Shown here in pieces: positions 27,333 to 37,788 of a DNA stretch of 64,000 nt. Where the stretch lies: NCBI RefSeq assembly GCF_003114815.1, contig NZ_BFAZ01000002.1, positions 62,001 through 126,000 of the forward strand. Reading direction: 5' to 3'. Under the pieces are notes generated by a model, which saw only the letters and a program-made list of their open reading frames with translations, made no database searches and was not told the DNA's origin. This DNA is from Leptospira ellinghausenii. GTDB taxonomy: Bacteria; Spirochaetota; Leptospiria; Leptospirales; Leptospiraceae. The first letter of the stretch is position 1, and the number at the start of each line of letters is the position of its first letter. Both the position numbers and the translations under genes were made by a program.

Positions 27333-30300
27333 ATGCCGCAACGTAACGACTTAAAATCAATTTTGATCATCGGATCCGGACCAATCGTCATCGGGCAGGC
27401 ATGTGAGTTTGACTACTCAGGAACGCAGGCAACAAAAGCACTTCGGGAAAAAGGGATACGAGTCATATTGGTGAATTCAAATCCCGCTACCATCATGACG
27501 GATCCTGACCTTGCAGATGCCACTTACATTGAACCTCTCACCGTTCCCGTTCTCGAAAAAATCATTAAAAAAGAAAAACCAGATGCCATATTGCCAACAG
27601 TTGGTGGTCAAACAGCACTCAATTTAGCTCTCGCCTTACATAGAGAAGGTGTATTAGAAAAATACAATGTAGAACTCATAGGTGCAAAAGTAGAAGCAAT
27701 TCGAAAAGCAGAAGATAGAGAACTTTTTAAACTTGCGATGGAAAAACTTGGTATCCGAGTTGCAAAGTCTTTTATGGTGTCCGACATGGATGCAGCGAGA
27801 AAAGCAAAAGACGAAATCGGATTTCCCATCATCATCCGCCCTGCATTCACGTTGGGTGGTACTGGTGGTGGAACTTGTTATGATGAATCTGAATTTGATG
27901 ATATTGCTCAAAAAGGTTTATCTGCATCTCCCATTTCACAGATCCTTGTTGAAGAATCCGTGATGGGTTGGAAGGAATTTGAGTTAGAAGTAATGCGCGA
28001 TTTAAATGATAACGTGGTTATCATTTGTTCCATTGAAAACTTGGATCCAATGGGTGTTCATACAGGAGACTCCATTACTGTTGCCCCACAACAAACGTTA
28101 AGTGACAAAGAATACCAAAGATTACGTGATATGTCTATTGATATCATCAGGGAAATTGGTGTAGAAACTGGTGGATCTAATATTCAATTTGCTGTTAACC
28201 CGGAAAATGGAGACGTAATTGTCATCGAAATGAACCCAAGGGTTTCCAGGTCTTCCGCACTTGCTTCAAAGGCAACTGGATTTCCGATCGCAAAAATTGC
28301 AGCATTGTTATCCATCGGATATACCTTGGATGAAATACGAAATGATATCACAAGAGTTACACCTGCTAGTTTTGAACCTTCTATTGATTATGTAGTTACC
28401 AAAATCCCTCGATTTGCTTTTGAAAAATTCCCAGGTTCTGACAATACATTGGGTGTCCAAATGAAGGCTGTTGGGGAAGCAATGGCTATCGGTAGAAACT
28501 TTAAAGAAAGTTTTCAGAAAGCATTACGTTCACTTGAAACAGACCGATTTGGTTTTGGAAGTGATGGGTATTTAAAAGAACTGATGGAATGGGAAGCTGT
28601 TCCAAAAGAAGAAAGAAAAACATGGCTTACAGCGAAAGTTAAACGGCCAACTGATAAACGAATTTTTTATGTAAAGATGGCATTCGATTTTGGAATGAGT
28701 GTCGAAGAAATCCATGAGATTTGTAAAATAGATCCGTGGTTTTTATACCAATTTGAAGAACTTTTCCAATTAGAAAATAAATATCGAAAAGAAGGGAATG
28801 TCATCATTGAAGAAATGAAACAAGCTGGTTTCTCCAATAGACAACTTGCTTTCCTTTCAAAAGAAGAACAAATTTTATCCCAAGTCAGAAGTGGGGCAGC
28901 TATAGATATCACCAAGGCAAAGGTTGATAAAACCTTAAGAGAAGAAGAAGAAAAAATTGAAGCTTACTTAGAAGAAAAGAACATCAAACCTGTATACAAA
29001 CGAATTGATACTTGCGCAGGTGAGTTTGAAGCATTTACTCCTTACATGTATTCTTCGTATGATGAAGAAGATGAATCTGATGTAACTTCTAAGAAAAAGG
29101 TTATGATCCTCGGTGGCGGACCAAACAGAATCGGGCAAGGGATAGAATTTGATTATTGTTGTTGCCATGCATCGTATTCATTACAGGAAGCTGGTGTTGA
29201 ATCCATCATGGTAAACTCCAACCCAGAGACAGTATCCACAGATTACGATACATCGGACCGGTTGTATTTTGAACCACTCAGTTTAGAAGACGTGATGGCA
29301 ATTTTCAAAAAGGAAAGACCTGATGGAGTGATCGTGCAGTTAGGTGGACAAACTCCACTCAAACTCGCTAAATCTTTGGAAAAAAGGGGGGTTCCAATTC
29401 TTGGAACAAGCCCTGATTCCATCGACAGAGCAGAAGATAGAAAACGATTTGCTGAAGTATTAGATAAATTAAGTTTAAAATCACCAGAGAATGGTATCGC
29501 TTCTTCAAAGGACAAAGCAAGGGAAATTGCAAGAAAAATCGGATATCCAGTGCTTGTTAGACCTTCCTATGTGTTAGGTGGTCGAGCCATGTTGATTGTC
29601 AATGAAGAAACAGAATTAGACAAATACATGGAAGAAGCTGAAGAGGTTTCTGAAGATAGGCCACTACTTGTAGATTCCTTTTTACAAGATGCGACGGAAG
29701 TAGACGTAGATGCTTTATGTGATGGAAAGGATGTATTTATAGCGGGAATTATGGAACATATTGAGGAAGCAGGGATCCACTCTGGAGATTCTGCATGTGT
29801 TTTACCCCCTCAAAGTATCTCCCAACGTATGCTCCAAGAAATTGAAGAAGCTACGTATCGACTTGCTTTAGAATTAAATGTTAAGGGTCTTATCAATGTG
29901 CAATATGCGATTAAAGATGAAACTCTGTATGTCCTAGAAGTAAATCCAAGAGCATCGAGAACAGTTCCATTTGTTGCAAAGTCAATAGGGATTCCTATTG
30001 TAAAAATTGCTGTAAGACTTATGTTAGGTGAAACATTGGCTTCTTTTAAATTGGGAAAACGTTTTTCTGCTCCAATGATCACTGTAAAAGAAGCAGTTTT
30101 GCCATTTAGTAAATTCCCAGGTGTAGATACAATCCTTGGTCCAGAAATGAGATCAACGGGTGAAGTGATGGGAATTGCTGCGACCAAAGGGGAAGCCTTT
30201 GTGAAAGCGCAGATTATGGCAGGTGAAGAACCTCCAAAACATGGAACTGTTTTTGTTACCATCAATGATAAAACCAAAAAAGAATTATTAGAACCAGTTA

Positions 30301-30644
30301 GGTCCTTGTCCAATTTAGGTTATAATATCATTGCGACAGAAGGAACTCATAAGTTTTTATCTGATAACGGCATCTTATCGAGTAAAATCAATAAAATCTA
30401 TGACGGTTATTTTCCAAATGTAATTGATTACATCAAAGAGAAAAAAATCCATTTAATCATCAACACTCCTTTGTCCAGAGTCACAAGAGAAAATGCATTT
30501 ACGATTCGCCAAGCAGCAATTAAATACAAAGTGCCTTGTCTCACTACATCACAAGCTGCAAAAGCTCTGATCCATGGACTTGTGGAGATGAAGGATAAAG
30601 GGTATTCAGTAAACTCGTTACAGGAAATTCACAAAAAGAAATAA
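27333..30644 (+). CDS. carB: Carbamoyl-phosphate synthase large subunit
   Basis: Makes carbamoyl phosphate from bicarbonate, ammonia from CarA, and two ATP, feeding pyrimidine and arginine synthesis. The 1103-residue chain shows the internal duplication of the family. The first ATP-grasp half begins with [19 protein letters not shown] and has [12 protein letters not shown]; the second begins with [19 protein letters not shown] and has [11 protein letters not shown]. An oligomerization helix region lies between them, and the C-terminal MGS-like allosteric domain spans about 960-1103. carA is not in the window. A clear hairpin terminator follows. Confidence 0.98.
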   Translation: MPQRNDLKSILIIGSGPIVIGQACEFDYSGTQATKALREKGIRVILVNSNPATIMTDPDLADATYIEPLTVPVLEKIIKKEKPDAILPTVGGQTALNLALALHREGVLEKYNVELIGAKVEAIRKAEDRELFKLAMEKLGIRVAKSFMVSDMDAARKAKDEIGFPIIIRPAFTLGGTGGGTCYDESEFDDIAQKGLSASPISQILVEESVMGWKEFELEVMRDLNDNVVIICSIENLDPMGVHTGDSITVAPQQTLSDKEYQRLRDMSIDIIREIGVETGGSNIQFAVNPENGDVIVIEMNPRVSRSSALASKATGFPIAKIAALLSIGYTLDEIRNDITRVTPASFEPSIDYVVTKIPRFAFEKFPGSDNTLGVQMKAVGEAMAIGRNFKESFQKALRSLETDRFGFGSDGYLKELMEWEAVPKEERKTWLTAKVKRPTDKRIFYVKMAFDFGMSVEEIHEICKIDPWFLYQFEELFQLENKYRKEGNVIIEEMKQAGFSNRQLAFLSKEEQILSQVRSGAAIDITKAKVDKTLREEEEKIEAYLEEKNIKPVYKRIDTCAGEFEAFTPYMYSSYDEEDESDVTSKKKVMILGGGPNRIGQGIEFDYCCCHASYSLQEAGVESIMVNSNPETVSTDYDTSDRLYFEPLSLEDVMAIFKKERPDGVIVQLGGQTPLKLAKSLEKRGVPILGTSPDSIDRAEDRKRFAEVLDKLSLKSPENGIASSKDKAREIARKIGYPVLVRPSYVLGGRAMLIVNEETELDKYMEEAEEVSEDRPLLVDSFLQDATEVDVDALCDGKDVFIAGIMEHIEEAGIHSGDSACVLPPQSISQRMLQEIEEATYRLALELNVKGLINVQYAIKDETLYVLEVNPRASRTVPFVAKSIGIPIVKIAVRLMLGETLASFKLGKRFSAPMITVKEAVLPFSKFPGVDTILGPEMRSTGEVMGIAATKGEAFVKAQIMAGEEPPKHGTVFVTINDKTKKELLEPVRSLSNLGYNIIATEGTHKFLSDNGILSSKINKIYDGYFPNVIDYIKEKKIHLIINTPLSRVTRENAFTIRQAAIKYKVPCLTTSQAAKALIHGLVEMKDKGYSVNSLQEIHKKK

Positions 30645-30654
30645 AGAAAAAAAC

Positions 30655-30691
30655 GATACGATTCTAGATTCTTACAATTTTGAATCGTATC
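30655..30691. terminator. Bidirectional hairpin terminator between carB and the DUF1499 gene
   Basis: GATACGATTC at 30655-30664 pairs perfectly with GAATCGTATC at 30682-30691 around a 17-base loop. On the minus strand it is followed by a T-rich run (complement of the A-rich 30640-30653), giving a good terminator for the lipoprotein gene. On the plus strand the following TATTTATTCTT is a weaker U tract for carB. Confidence 0.75.
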
Positions 30692-30729
30692 TATTTATTC
30701 TTATGGATTGTAAGCCTAGACTTAAATCA

Positions 30730-31185
30730 CTAAATTTGAATGTCTTTTAAGAGGATTTCAATTCGTTTTCGGTTCAATCCTAAATCTGACTTTCCTAGTC
30801 TAGAAGCTGATCGAAAGTGTAATTGTTTTGTTTTTTCATCAAAATAGAACTCTACATCATCCACATAACGCATGATAAGCGTTGTAAATTCAATATACAA
30901 ATAATTGTTTTCTTCTTTGATGATTTTGGTTCTTGGATGGTTTAGAATTCTCTCTTTTAAAATGGAGATTGCTTCTACTGTTGGTTTTTGATAGGGCACT
31001 GCACTTCGAAAGTGTTCTTTGTCAGAAGGATCTGAAAAACTGCTGATGCAGTTTGGAGTTTTAGGACATTCTAATAATTTTCCAGATCGAATTCCCAAAT
31101 TGTCTGGCCTTGTTCCCGTACAATTCATAAGGATGAGTAAGGTAATCATTCCTATCATGGTTGTTGTTAATTTTAGTTGCTTCAT
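30730..31185 (-). CDS. DUF1499 family lipoprotein
   Basis: A 151-residue precursor with a lipoprotein signal peptide ending in LILMNC, so the mature N-terminus is probably Cys22. The rest matches the DUF1499 family: LLECPKTPNCISSFSDPSDKEH near the start, then an IEFTTLIMRYVDDVEFYFDE strand pair and a final LHFRSASRLGKSDLGLNRKRIE. That ending, with SASRLGxSDLGxNRxR, is the signature of the family. Function is unknown; some relatives are envelope proteins. It is transcribed alone, with about 100 bp upstream for a promoter and a strong terminator downstream. Confidence 0.85.
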   Translation of the reverse strand: MKQLKLTTTMIGMITLLILMNCTGTRPDNLGIRSGKLLECPKTPNCISSFSDPSDKEHFRSAVPYQKPTVEAISILKERILNHPRTKIIKEENNYLYIEFTTLIMRYVDDVEFYFDEKTKQLHFRSASRLGKSDLGLNRKRIEILLKDIQI

Positions 31186-31289
31186 CTTTTCTCCTTTAAA
31201 CCTGTTTGTTGATTTTACCTGATTTTTTGGTAATTTGGCAAATCCTTTGTCACTAAAATGTATACAAAAGACTTGCCTTAGTACCTGAG

Positions 31290-32525
31290 TTAGACTGTTT
31301 CTTTGACAACAAGTCGTTTGGACCTTAAGATTGAGAAGATAAACACGAGAAGTGTTCCTATTCCGATATAAAAGAGTCCAGTTGTGATATAACCAGAAAT
31401 GGGAGGGTAAATCAAATTATATCCAAATTCTGCATTTTCTACTTCTTTGGTTAATTTGCCTTCAAGAGGAGTTTTATCCCTCAATTCATCAGAGGATGGG
31501 TAAGTATAAGGATCAAAATTGGCAGGCCACTGGTAAGGATTTCCATAATACAAACTGTAATTTGCATCATTTGTACCGTTATCTTTAAAAAATAAAATTT
31601 CCTCTAATGGTTGTACGGTGATTACTTCTTTTAAATGTAAAGTTTGATTCTCTCCATCTTCAATTTGGATTGTAAATTCGGAACTTAATGGTGAAGAGAT
31701 TGGGATCTCTGCAAAATTTCCTTCTTTTTCATCATGATTGATGGTTCCTTGGAATACTGTGTCCCATTCTTTTTTATTAATTTTCCCTCGAACTGTAATC
31801 ATACGTTCCCAATTCTTTTCTTCAAAGGAAAGTTTGATGTTTTGGAAACTACTTTGGTTTTCATTTGGAAAAGTAAAAAGCACTGCATTTTCTTCCAATA
31901 ATGGATTGGGTAATTGATGGGTTTTTTCAAAGTATAAATGTTTATTTTCTTTGGACCTGGTGACAGAAGGAAATTTTAAATTTGATCCATTTTCCACTTC
32001 CAATCGTACGTATCGGAATTTGGTATTTCCTAAATCAATTTCTCCAGATGATTGTGAACCATACTTGTACAAAAATACATTTTTTGTTTCTGCAAAACTG
32101 TCTGGATTATCACCTAACTTAAGTGTGATTGATGTTTCATAATCATATGAGCTCGTTACTGTTAATTTTGAATAGGACATTCCTTCTGGAAGTTTCGGTA
32201 GTTCTAAAACATAAATTTCCATTTCATCTTTTTTGGTGAAGAGTAATTCTGGTTTCAGTTTTTCAGTGTATTTGCTAATTTCCTCTGCATTTTGGATTTT
32301 GTAAGGAACTATCTCTCCATTTCGAGTGACACGAAGGTCTCCATAAAATGAATGTTTATAAAACTCTTCATCTAGTAACACTTTTACAATTTGACTTTCT
32401 CCCATTTTGGAAGGGAGAGTGATGTCTTTTTTGTATTTAAAATTTTCGACAGGTAATGGCCTTGCGAAAATGGTAGTTGTCGTAAGTAAAGATATAAGTA
32501 ATGATATTGGGTATAAAGTTTTCAT
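31290..32525 (-). CDS. DUF3999-like exported membrane protein
   Basis: A 411-residue protein with a signal peptide (MKTLYPISLLISLLTTTTIFA, cleavage near RPLP), a long beta-rich extracytoplasmic region, and a single C-terminal membrane helix (GLFYIGIGTLLVFIFSIL) followed by a basic tail. The layout and its pairing with a DUF2339 protein fit the DUF3999 family. The start is the ATG overlapping the upstream stop by 4 bp (ATGA); a longer reading would lie inside the upstream gene and hide the signal peptide. In other bacteria these two families are also neighbours, so a joint envelope role is likely but unknown. Confidence 0.7.
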   Translation of the reverse strand: MKTLYPISLLISLLTTTTIFARPLPVENFKYKKDITLPSKMGESQIVKVLLDEEFYKHSFYGDLRVTRNGEIVPYKIQNAEEISKYTEKLKPELLFTKKDEMEIYVLELPKLPEGMSYSKLTVTSSYDYETSITLKLGDNPDSFAETKNVFLYKYGSQSSGEIDLGNTKFRYVRLEVENGSNLKFPSVTRSKENKHLYFEKTHQLPNPLLEENAVLFTFPNENQSSFQNIKLSFEEKNWERMITVRGKINKKEWDTVFQGTINHDEKEGNFAEIPISSPLSSEFTIQIEDGENQTLHLKEVITVQPLEEILFFKDNGTNDANYSLYYGNPYQWPANFDPYTYPSSDELRDKTPLEGKLTKEVENAEFGYNLIYPPISGYITTGLFYIGIGTLLVFIFSILRSKRLVVKETV

Positions 32526-34210
32526 GTAGTTTCCTTTTTGATTCGATTGTAAAATGTTCCCGTAACAATAAGAGTGATTCCTAAAAACAGACCTGCTAAG
32601 ATTCTGTATCCCAAGGATAAGTTCCAAAAATCATATAAATAAAATTTGGCTACGACCAGTGCCAATGAAACAAATCCGGCCACTTTTATGGAGTGAATGT
32701 GTTTTTGGAATCCTATGACCAAAGTACCGAATCCATAGAAGATCAAACAAATGGTGTATAAAAACATGCGTTTTTCTTCAGGAAAACCCAAATGGATTTC
32801 CACAAAATTTCCCAGTAGGAAATAAGGATAGGCGGTGTATAAGAATAGTTTTGAAAAATTTGAAAACTGTCTACTATACCAATACGATAATACTAAATAC
32901 AAACTACCTGTTGTAAAAATAAGAAACCTACCGTTTAGAAATGGAATTTCATTGTAAGAACGATAGGTAAATGCGAAAATATAAAACAAAGCAAAAAACC
33001 AAACAGGGAATGTTGCTAAATACATATACAATTGTTTGGAATATGTAGCCGCAATTGTCACAACAAATGCAAAACTAATTAGGCTAAATGCCAAAGCCTT
33101 GCCTGTCATTCCCATCACAATCACGCTGATAATGAGTGGTAATCCAAAAAGACTAATGATATCATACACTTTTTTTGTATCACTCGTAAGTTCTATATCA
33201 CGGAGAGACCTTTGGTAGATTCCATAAAATACGATAAGAACTAGCGTTAGTAGAAATGGTTTTAGTGTAGGATAAAAGATTCCAAACATCCAAAAGGATT
33301 GCAAAAATCCAAATCCCAATGTGAGTCCTATGGTAACCAAAGTTAGGTTTGGATTCTCATTTATGGTTCTTTTTAATACTTCGAATTCACGAAGTAAAAA
33401 TAGAAGGTAGACACCCAATTGGAAGATGAATGGAAAAAAGATTTTTGATTCTTCTAGTTTTGATTCTGCCCAAGTGGCAAAAATTAAGTGATTTGCGATT
33501 AGGATGAGTAATGGGATCACCTTCCAAGGCATTTCCTTTCTGATGAAAAAGAAAAGTAGGTTCCATATGAGTAAATAGGTAAATAAAAATGGATAGGAGT
33601 TTTGCCCAGTTGATACTAAGATGGGCGATAAGAAAACACCTAAACTCGCAAAACCAAATAATACTTCACTTTTTTCAGCATACGAAATTCCAACAGCTGT
33701 TAGGCTTAAAAGGATCAGTCCAACAAAACAAGTTTCTGTTCCGTATAAATCATACCAAACATATCCTGAAAAATAAGCAGAAAATAAAACAGCAATCCCG
33801 AGGCCAAGTAAACTAGGTGAAAGGTAAGGCCTTGATTCTCTTGTTTTGGTTCCATACCAAAGGATCGGAAGAGAAGAGAGGATACCTATCCAAATACGAA
33901 CTGATTCGTTGATCCAATATTCTTCGATTGCTAGATAAAAAAACCAAATTGATGCAAGGATGAGTGAAAATACACCGAGTTTTACAAATAAATTTTGTCC
34001 AATCCATTGGATGAACCAATTAGGACCTTCGTCAATCGAGATGGGTTTTGTATCTTCTGTAACAGGTGTTTGTTTGGGATTTTCGAATCTTTCCGATTTG
34101 GAAATAACTTTTGATTCAGAAAGAGAAAGGACTTTTTCTTTTAAGAAAAAAAGTTCCTTTTCCATCAATTGGATTTTGGATAAAATTTCTTTTTTTTCTT
34201 TTTCTTCCAC
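32522..34210 (-). CDS. DUF2339 family polytopic membrane protein
   Basis: A 562-residue protein with a short N-terminal coiled coil (residues 1-35, EKEKKEILSKIQLMEKELFFLKEKVLSL) and then about fifteen hydrophobic helices covering most of the chain. Family features are the GPNWFIQWIGQNLFVKLGVFSLILA entry to the first helices and the late YDFWNLSLGYRILAGLFLG segment. No catalytic motif is visible. It is the first gene of a two-gene unit with the DUF3999-like gene (4 bp overlap) and starts 43 bp after ispG ends on the same strand, so it may be read through from ispG. Confidence 0.8.
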   Translation of the reverse strand: MEEKEKKEILSKIQLMEKELFFLKEKVLSLSESKVISKSERFENPKQTPVTEDTKPISIDEGPNWFIQWIGQNLFVKLGVFSLILASIWFFYLAIEEYWINESVRIWIGILSSLPILWYGTKTRESRPYLSPSLLGLGIAVLFSAYFSGYVWYDLYGTETCFVGLILLSLTAVGISYAEKSEVLFGFASLGVFLSPILVSTGQNSYPFLFTYLLIWNLLFFFIRKEMPWKVIPLLILIANHLIFATWAESKLEESKIFFPFIFQLGVYLLFLLREFEVLKRTINENPNLTLVTIGLTLGFGFLQSFWMFGIFYPTLKPFLLTLVLIVFYGIYQRSLRDIELTSDTKKVYDIISLFGLPLIISVIVMGMTGKALAFSLISFAFVVTIAATYSKQLYMYLATFPVWFFALFYIFAFTYRSYNEIPFLNGRFLIFTTGSLYLVLSYWYSRQFSNFSKLFLYTAYPYFLLGNFVEIHLGFPEEKRMFLYTICLIFYGFGTLVIGFQKHIHSIKVAGFVSLALVVAKFYLYDFWNLSLGYRILAGLFLGITLIVTGTFYNRIKKETT

Positions 34211-34253
34211 CTGGGTGAAGTTACAGATGGAAGAAACAAAAGGAAACTATTTT

Positions 34254-36275
34254 TTATTCTGGATCGTTCCACATCCCATTTTCGCGAATGAGTTCGATGA
34301 GTAGGTCGGGAGCTTCCGTTTCAGAGACTCCTTTTTTTACAATTTCCTTCCCTTTGTAGAGGTGGACTTTACCAATTCCTGCACCGACATATCCAAAATC
34401 AGCATCTGCCATCTCACCTGGTCCATTCACAATACATCCCATCACAGCAATTTTCACACCTTTTAGATGCCCAGTTTTTTCTTTGATTTTTGCTGTTGTT
34501 GTTTGTAAGTCAAACATAGTCCTTCCGCATGATGGGCAGGAAATGTATTCTGTTTTGGTGAGTCTAAGCCGAGTTGCTTGCAAAATATCAAAATTTAAAT
34601 GTAAACACTCTTCTGCTTCTCCGTCACCAAAGGAAAGTCTTAAAACATCTCCAATTCCATCTAATAAACTTCCTCCTGCTTGGATAGAAGCATCATACAT
34701 CAGTTGGTCTTTGTTTTTACCTGAAACATTTAAGACAATTGGGTAATCGGATTCTCTTAATAAAAATGCAAGTTTTCGGATCGTGAGTAAGTCACCATCA
34801 GAAGTTGAAAAAAGGATATTTTCTATTTTTCTTTTTTTGCATTCTTTTAGGACTATAGACACATGTTCTATGTTAGATGATGGAAAGGTCCATTCCACAG
34901 ATCGTTTGTCTTTTGCGTATCTAGTCACAAATTGTAAAAGATCATCCCAGGATTCTTCCGATTCCTTTAAAAAGAGAGAAGGGGAGATGACCCACTTTTG
35001 AAACCGATACAAATCTTCGGCAAAAGTTTCATACTGGTACATGAGATCTTCAGAGAGTGCAAAGGAAACAGGTAAAGGAAATGATCCTCTCCTCACCATC
35101 GTTCCAAGCGTTAGTAAATCTAATTCGGAATCAATGTTAAAATGAATGAGTTCTGGTACTCGACCTGATTTGTTTCCCCTTTGGATGAGATGGAGAACCT
35201 CTTCCGATGTTCCCTCTCCAAAAAAAGGAAAACAGGACTCAATTCGAACTGGATTTGTATCTCCAATTTTTGTTTCTCCAACGGCAATTTCTTTGGAATA
35301 AAACCGAGCATATTGGTATGGATCTCGAAATTCCGTATAAATACTTTCACGAATCATTGGATTTTCTTTTGCCGTTAAGGAATGAAAATAGAGATCGTTG
35401 TATTTTTGAACCAGTTCCTTCGCGACAGGGATTTCATGAATTGCATCTTCTGTTAAGGAGACTCGGATCGTATCACCTAGACCGTCTTCCAGTAAACTTC
35501 CAATTCCAATAGCTGATTTAATCCTTCCGTCTTTACCATCCCCGGCTTCAGTCACACCTAAGTGGAGTGGATAATCCATTCCTAAATCATAAAACCTTGC
35601 AACTAACATACGATAGGCTTGGATCATCACTTGAGGGTTGGATGCTTTCATGGAAACAACAATGTCACGATAAGAATTTTTTTCAGCGATCCGGATAAAT
35701 TCCAATGCAGACTCTACCATTCCAAGAGGTGTGTCCCCAAATCGATTCATGATACGGTCCGATAAACTTCCATGGTTCGTACCAATTCTCATCGCAACAC
35801 CAAGTTCTTTGGCTCTTAAGACAAGTGGAGTAAAAACTTCTTCGATACGTTCTAGTTCTTCATTATAATCTTTGTCAGTGTATTCGATGATTTCAAATTT
35901 TTTTTTGTCTGCAAAGTTTCCTGGGTTGATTCGCACCTTTTCAACCCATTCCACACATTTTAGAGCAACTTGGGGAGTGAAGTGGATATCAGCCACAAGT
36001 GGGACTTTTAGACCAAGTTCTTTCATTCGTTTTCGGATATTTGGTAAGTTGTCAGCATCAGCTTGACTAGGAACTGTTAGGCGAACAATTTCTGACCCAG
36101 CTTTCTCTAAATCTGAGATTTGTTGGATACTTGCGTCCGTATCTCTTGTGTTAGATGTGATCATGGATTGGACGCGGATTGGGTTTTTTCCTCCAATTCC
36201 AACATCTCCCACTTTCACTTCTCTTGTCGGTCTTCTTCTGTAAAAAAATGGCGATTCGTTATATTTGGTGCTCAT
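34254..36275 (-). CDS. ispG: 4-hydroxy-3-methylbut-2-en-1-yl diphosphate synthase (long form)
   Basis: Penultimate enzyme of the non-mevalonate (MEP) isoprenoid pathway; it reduces methylerythritol cyclodiphosphate to HMBPP using a 4Fe-4S cluster. The N-terminal barrel has the IRVQSMITSNTRDTDAS, VPLVADIHF and VRINPGNFADKK segments. The cluster ligands are Cys580 and Cys583 in YISCPSCGR and Cys614 in MGCIVNGPGEM. At 673 residues it is far longer than the 360-400 of the E. coli enzyme, with an extra domain of about 260 residues between barrel and cluster domain, as in Chlamydia and plant enzymes. The ATG at 36273-36275 fits the conserved N-terminus. Confidence 0.96.
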   Translation of the reverse strand: MSTKYNESPFFYRRRPTREVKVGDVGIGGKNPIRVQSMITSNTRDTDASIQQISDLEKAGSEIVRLTVPSQADADNLPNIRKRMKELGLKVPLVADIHFTPQVALKCVEWVEKVRINPGNFADKKKFEIIEYTDKDYNEELERIEEVFTPLVLRAKELGVAMRIGTNHGSLSDRIMNRFGDTPLGMVESALEFIRIAEKNSYRDIVVSMKASNPQVMIQAYRMLVARFYDLGMDYPLHLGVTEAGDGKDGRIKSAIGIGSLLEDGLGDTIRVSLTEDAIHEIPVAKELVQKYNDLYFHSLTAKENPMIRESIYTEFRDPYQYARFYSKEIAVGETKIGDTNPVRIESCFPFFGEGTSEEVLHLIQRGNKSGRVPELIHFNIDSELDLLTLGTMVRRGSFPLPVSFALSEDLMYQYETFAEDLYRFQKWVISPSLFLKESEESWDDLLQFVTRYAKDKRSVEWTFPSSNIEHVSIVLKECKKRKIENILFSTSDGDLLTIRKLAFLLRESDYPIVLNVSGKNKDQLMYDASIQAGGSLLDGIGDVLRLSFGDGEAEECLHLNFDILQATRLRLTKTEYISCPSCGRTMFDLQTTTAKIKEKTGHLKGVKIAVMGCIVNGPGEMADADFGYVGAGIGKVHLYKGKEIVKKGVSETEAPDLLIELIRENGMWNDPE

Positions 36276-36416
36276 TTGAATCTTATGTTCTCATTATCTA
36301 GAAAATTAAATTCGAAAATTTGGGCAAGCAGTATGAAAAAAATCTGAGGCTTTCAATTTCACTCCCTTCCAAACCGAAAATCAATTTAGGAAGAAAACCT
36401 GGGCTTTTTGGAACCA

Positions 36417-36701
36417 ATGAATACGGAAGTAAAACAAGGATTACAACGCAAATACCGAGTGCAGGTGACTGTAGCGATTTACCGTGAGGGAAATTTGTCT
36501 TACAAAAGTGAAATTTTATCACCTGCCTATTATGATAAACGGCAAGAAGCTCGTGACCACATCCGACAGGAAATCCGAGAACGATTGGCTCATTCCAAAT
36601 TCTTCCGATCCACACGTTTGGACTATGACTTGGTACGGTATACGGAAGAGGGAAGTTGTAATACCTACCTTCGATATAGCATCCAAGATTCGGACATTTG
36701 A
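36417..36701 (+). CDS. Small hypothetical protein upstream of mutY
   Basis: A 94-residue soluble protein rich in Arg, Glu and Tyr with no Cys cluster or signal peptide; I do not recognise it. I start it at the ATG at 36417; an in-frame TTG at 36408 would add three residues. Its stop overlaps the mutY TTG start by 4 bp (TTGA), so translation of mutY probably depends on it. That coupling is the main evidence that it is a real gene. Confidence 0.65.
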   Translation: MNTEVKQGLQRKYRVQVTVAIYREGNLSYKSEILSPAYYDKRQEARDHIRQEIRERLAHSKFFRSTRLDYDLVRYTEEGSCNTYLRYSIQDSDI

Positions 36702-37759
36702 ACCCACAGAAAAAACTTCACGATTGGTATTTATTACACAAACGTGACCTACCATTTCGTAAAAAAAAACAAGCATATCCCATTTGGATTTCTGAGGTGA
36801 TGTTGCAACAAACAAGAGTTGCGGCAATGTTACCTTTGTTTGAAAATTTCCTCAATCGTTTTCCAAACCCGGAAGAGTTAGCTAAAGCAAGTGAAGAAGA
36901 AGTCCTCGCCCATTGGAAGGGACTTGGGTATTATAGCCGTGCTCGGAACATCCGAAAAGCTGCCATCCAACTTGTTAATCTATACAATGGTTCCTTTCCA
37001 AAAGACTTAGAGTTGGTTTTAAAATTACCTGGTATTGGGAATTATACAGCACGAGCTGTTTTATCCATTGCCTATGATTTACCGTATGCTGTACTTGATG
37101 GAAATGTAAAACGTGTTCTTGCACGTTACGTTGGTTATACGAAAAACATTCTCGGTCCAAAAGCAGATTTAGAACTCCAAGAAAAGGCAAATGAATTTTT
37201 AAACTTGGATTTTCCTGGCGACCATAACCAAGCCATGATGGAACTTGGGGCAACCATCTGCTTACCCGAATCTCCTAAATGTTTGGTCTGCCCTCTCATG
37301 GAAGGATGTTTTGCAAGAATCCATGGGAAAACAAAAGACCTTCCCATTCGCGAGAAAAGTCAAAAACAAATCAGTTTACAAGGTGAAATATGGATTGTCC
37401 AAAAGGACGATGTTTACCTCCTCATCAAGGAACCAAAAAATCGATTTTTGAAAGGTATGTTCCATCTTCCTTACGGTTTTTTAGGTGAACTACCAAACAA
37501 TGAATATCAACCTTCCGATTTTTTCCATTTTTTAGGATCTCTTAAAGGGAAAAGCCAAACCTTAGGAACCATTAAACATACCATCACACATCATAAATTA
37601 GAATATTCTGTTCCACATTTGAAATTAAATCATACAAGGGATTTGGAATCCTTTTTAAAAACATCAGGTATCGATTTTAAATGGGTAAACCTAGATTCAC
37701 TTGAAACCGAGTTCCCATCTTCTCTCGCAAAGAAAGTAAAAAAGATTTTGCTTTACTAA
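36698..37759 (+). CDS. mutY: A/G-specific adenine DNA glycosylase
   Basis: Removes adenine mispaired with 8-oxoguanine. The catalytic Glu is in the ISEVMLQQTRV segment, the helix-hairpin-helix reads LKLPGIGNYTARAV, and the catalytic Asp is in AVLDGNVKRVLARY. The iron-sulfur loop CLPESPKCLVCPLMEGC has the C-x6-C-x2-C-x5-C spacing. The C-terminal third is a NUDIX-like 8-oxoG recognition domain (GEIWIVQKDDVYLLI, then KNRFLKGMFHLP). At 353 residues it has normal length. The start is a TTG overlapping the previous stop. Confidence 0.96.
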   Translation: MNPQKKLHDWYLLHKRDLPFRKKKQAYPIWISEVMLQQTRVAAMLPLFENFLNRFPNPEELAKASEEEVLAHWKGLGYYSRARNIRKAAIQLVNLYNGSFPKDLELVLKLPGIGNYTARAVLSIAYDLPYAVLDGNVKRVLARYVGYTKNILGPKADLELQEKANEFLNLDFPGDHNQAMMELGATICLPESPKCLVCPLMEGCFARIHGKTKDLPIREKSQKQISLQGEIWIVQKDDVYLLIKEPKNRFLKGMFHLPYGFLGELPNNEYQPSDFFHFLGSLKGKSQTLGTIKHTITHHKLEYSVPHLKLNHTRDLESFLKTSGIDFKWVNLDSLETEFPSSLAKKVKKILLY

Positions 37760-37788
37760 TCTAAAATAACTCCTACGATTTTTTGGTC

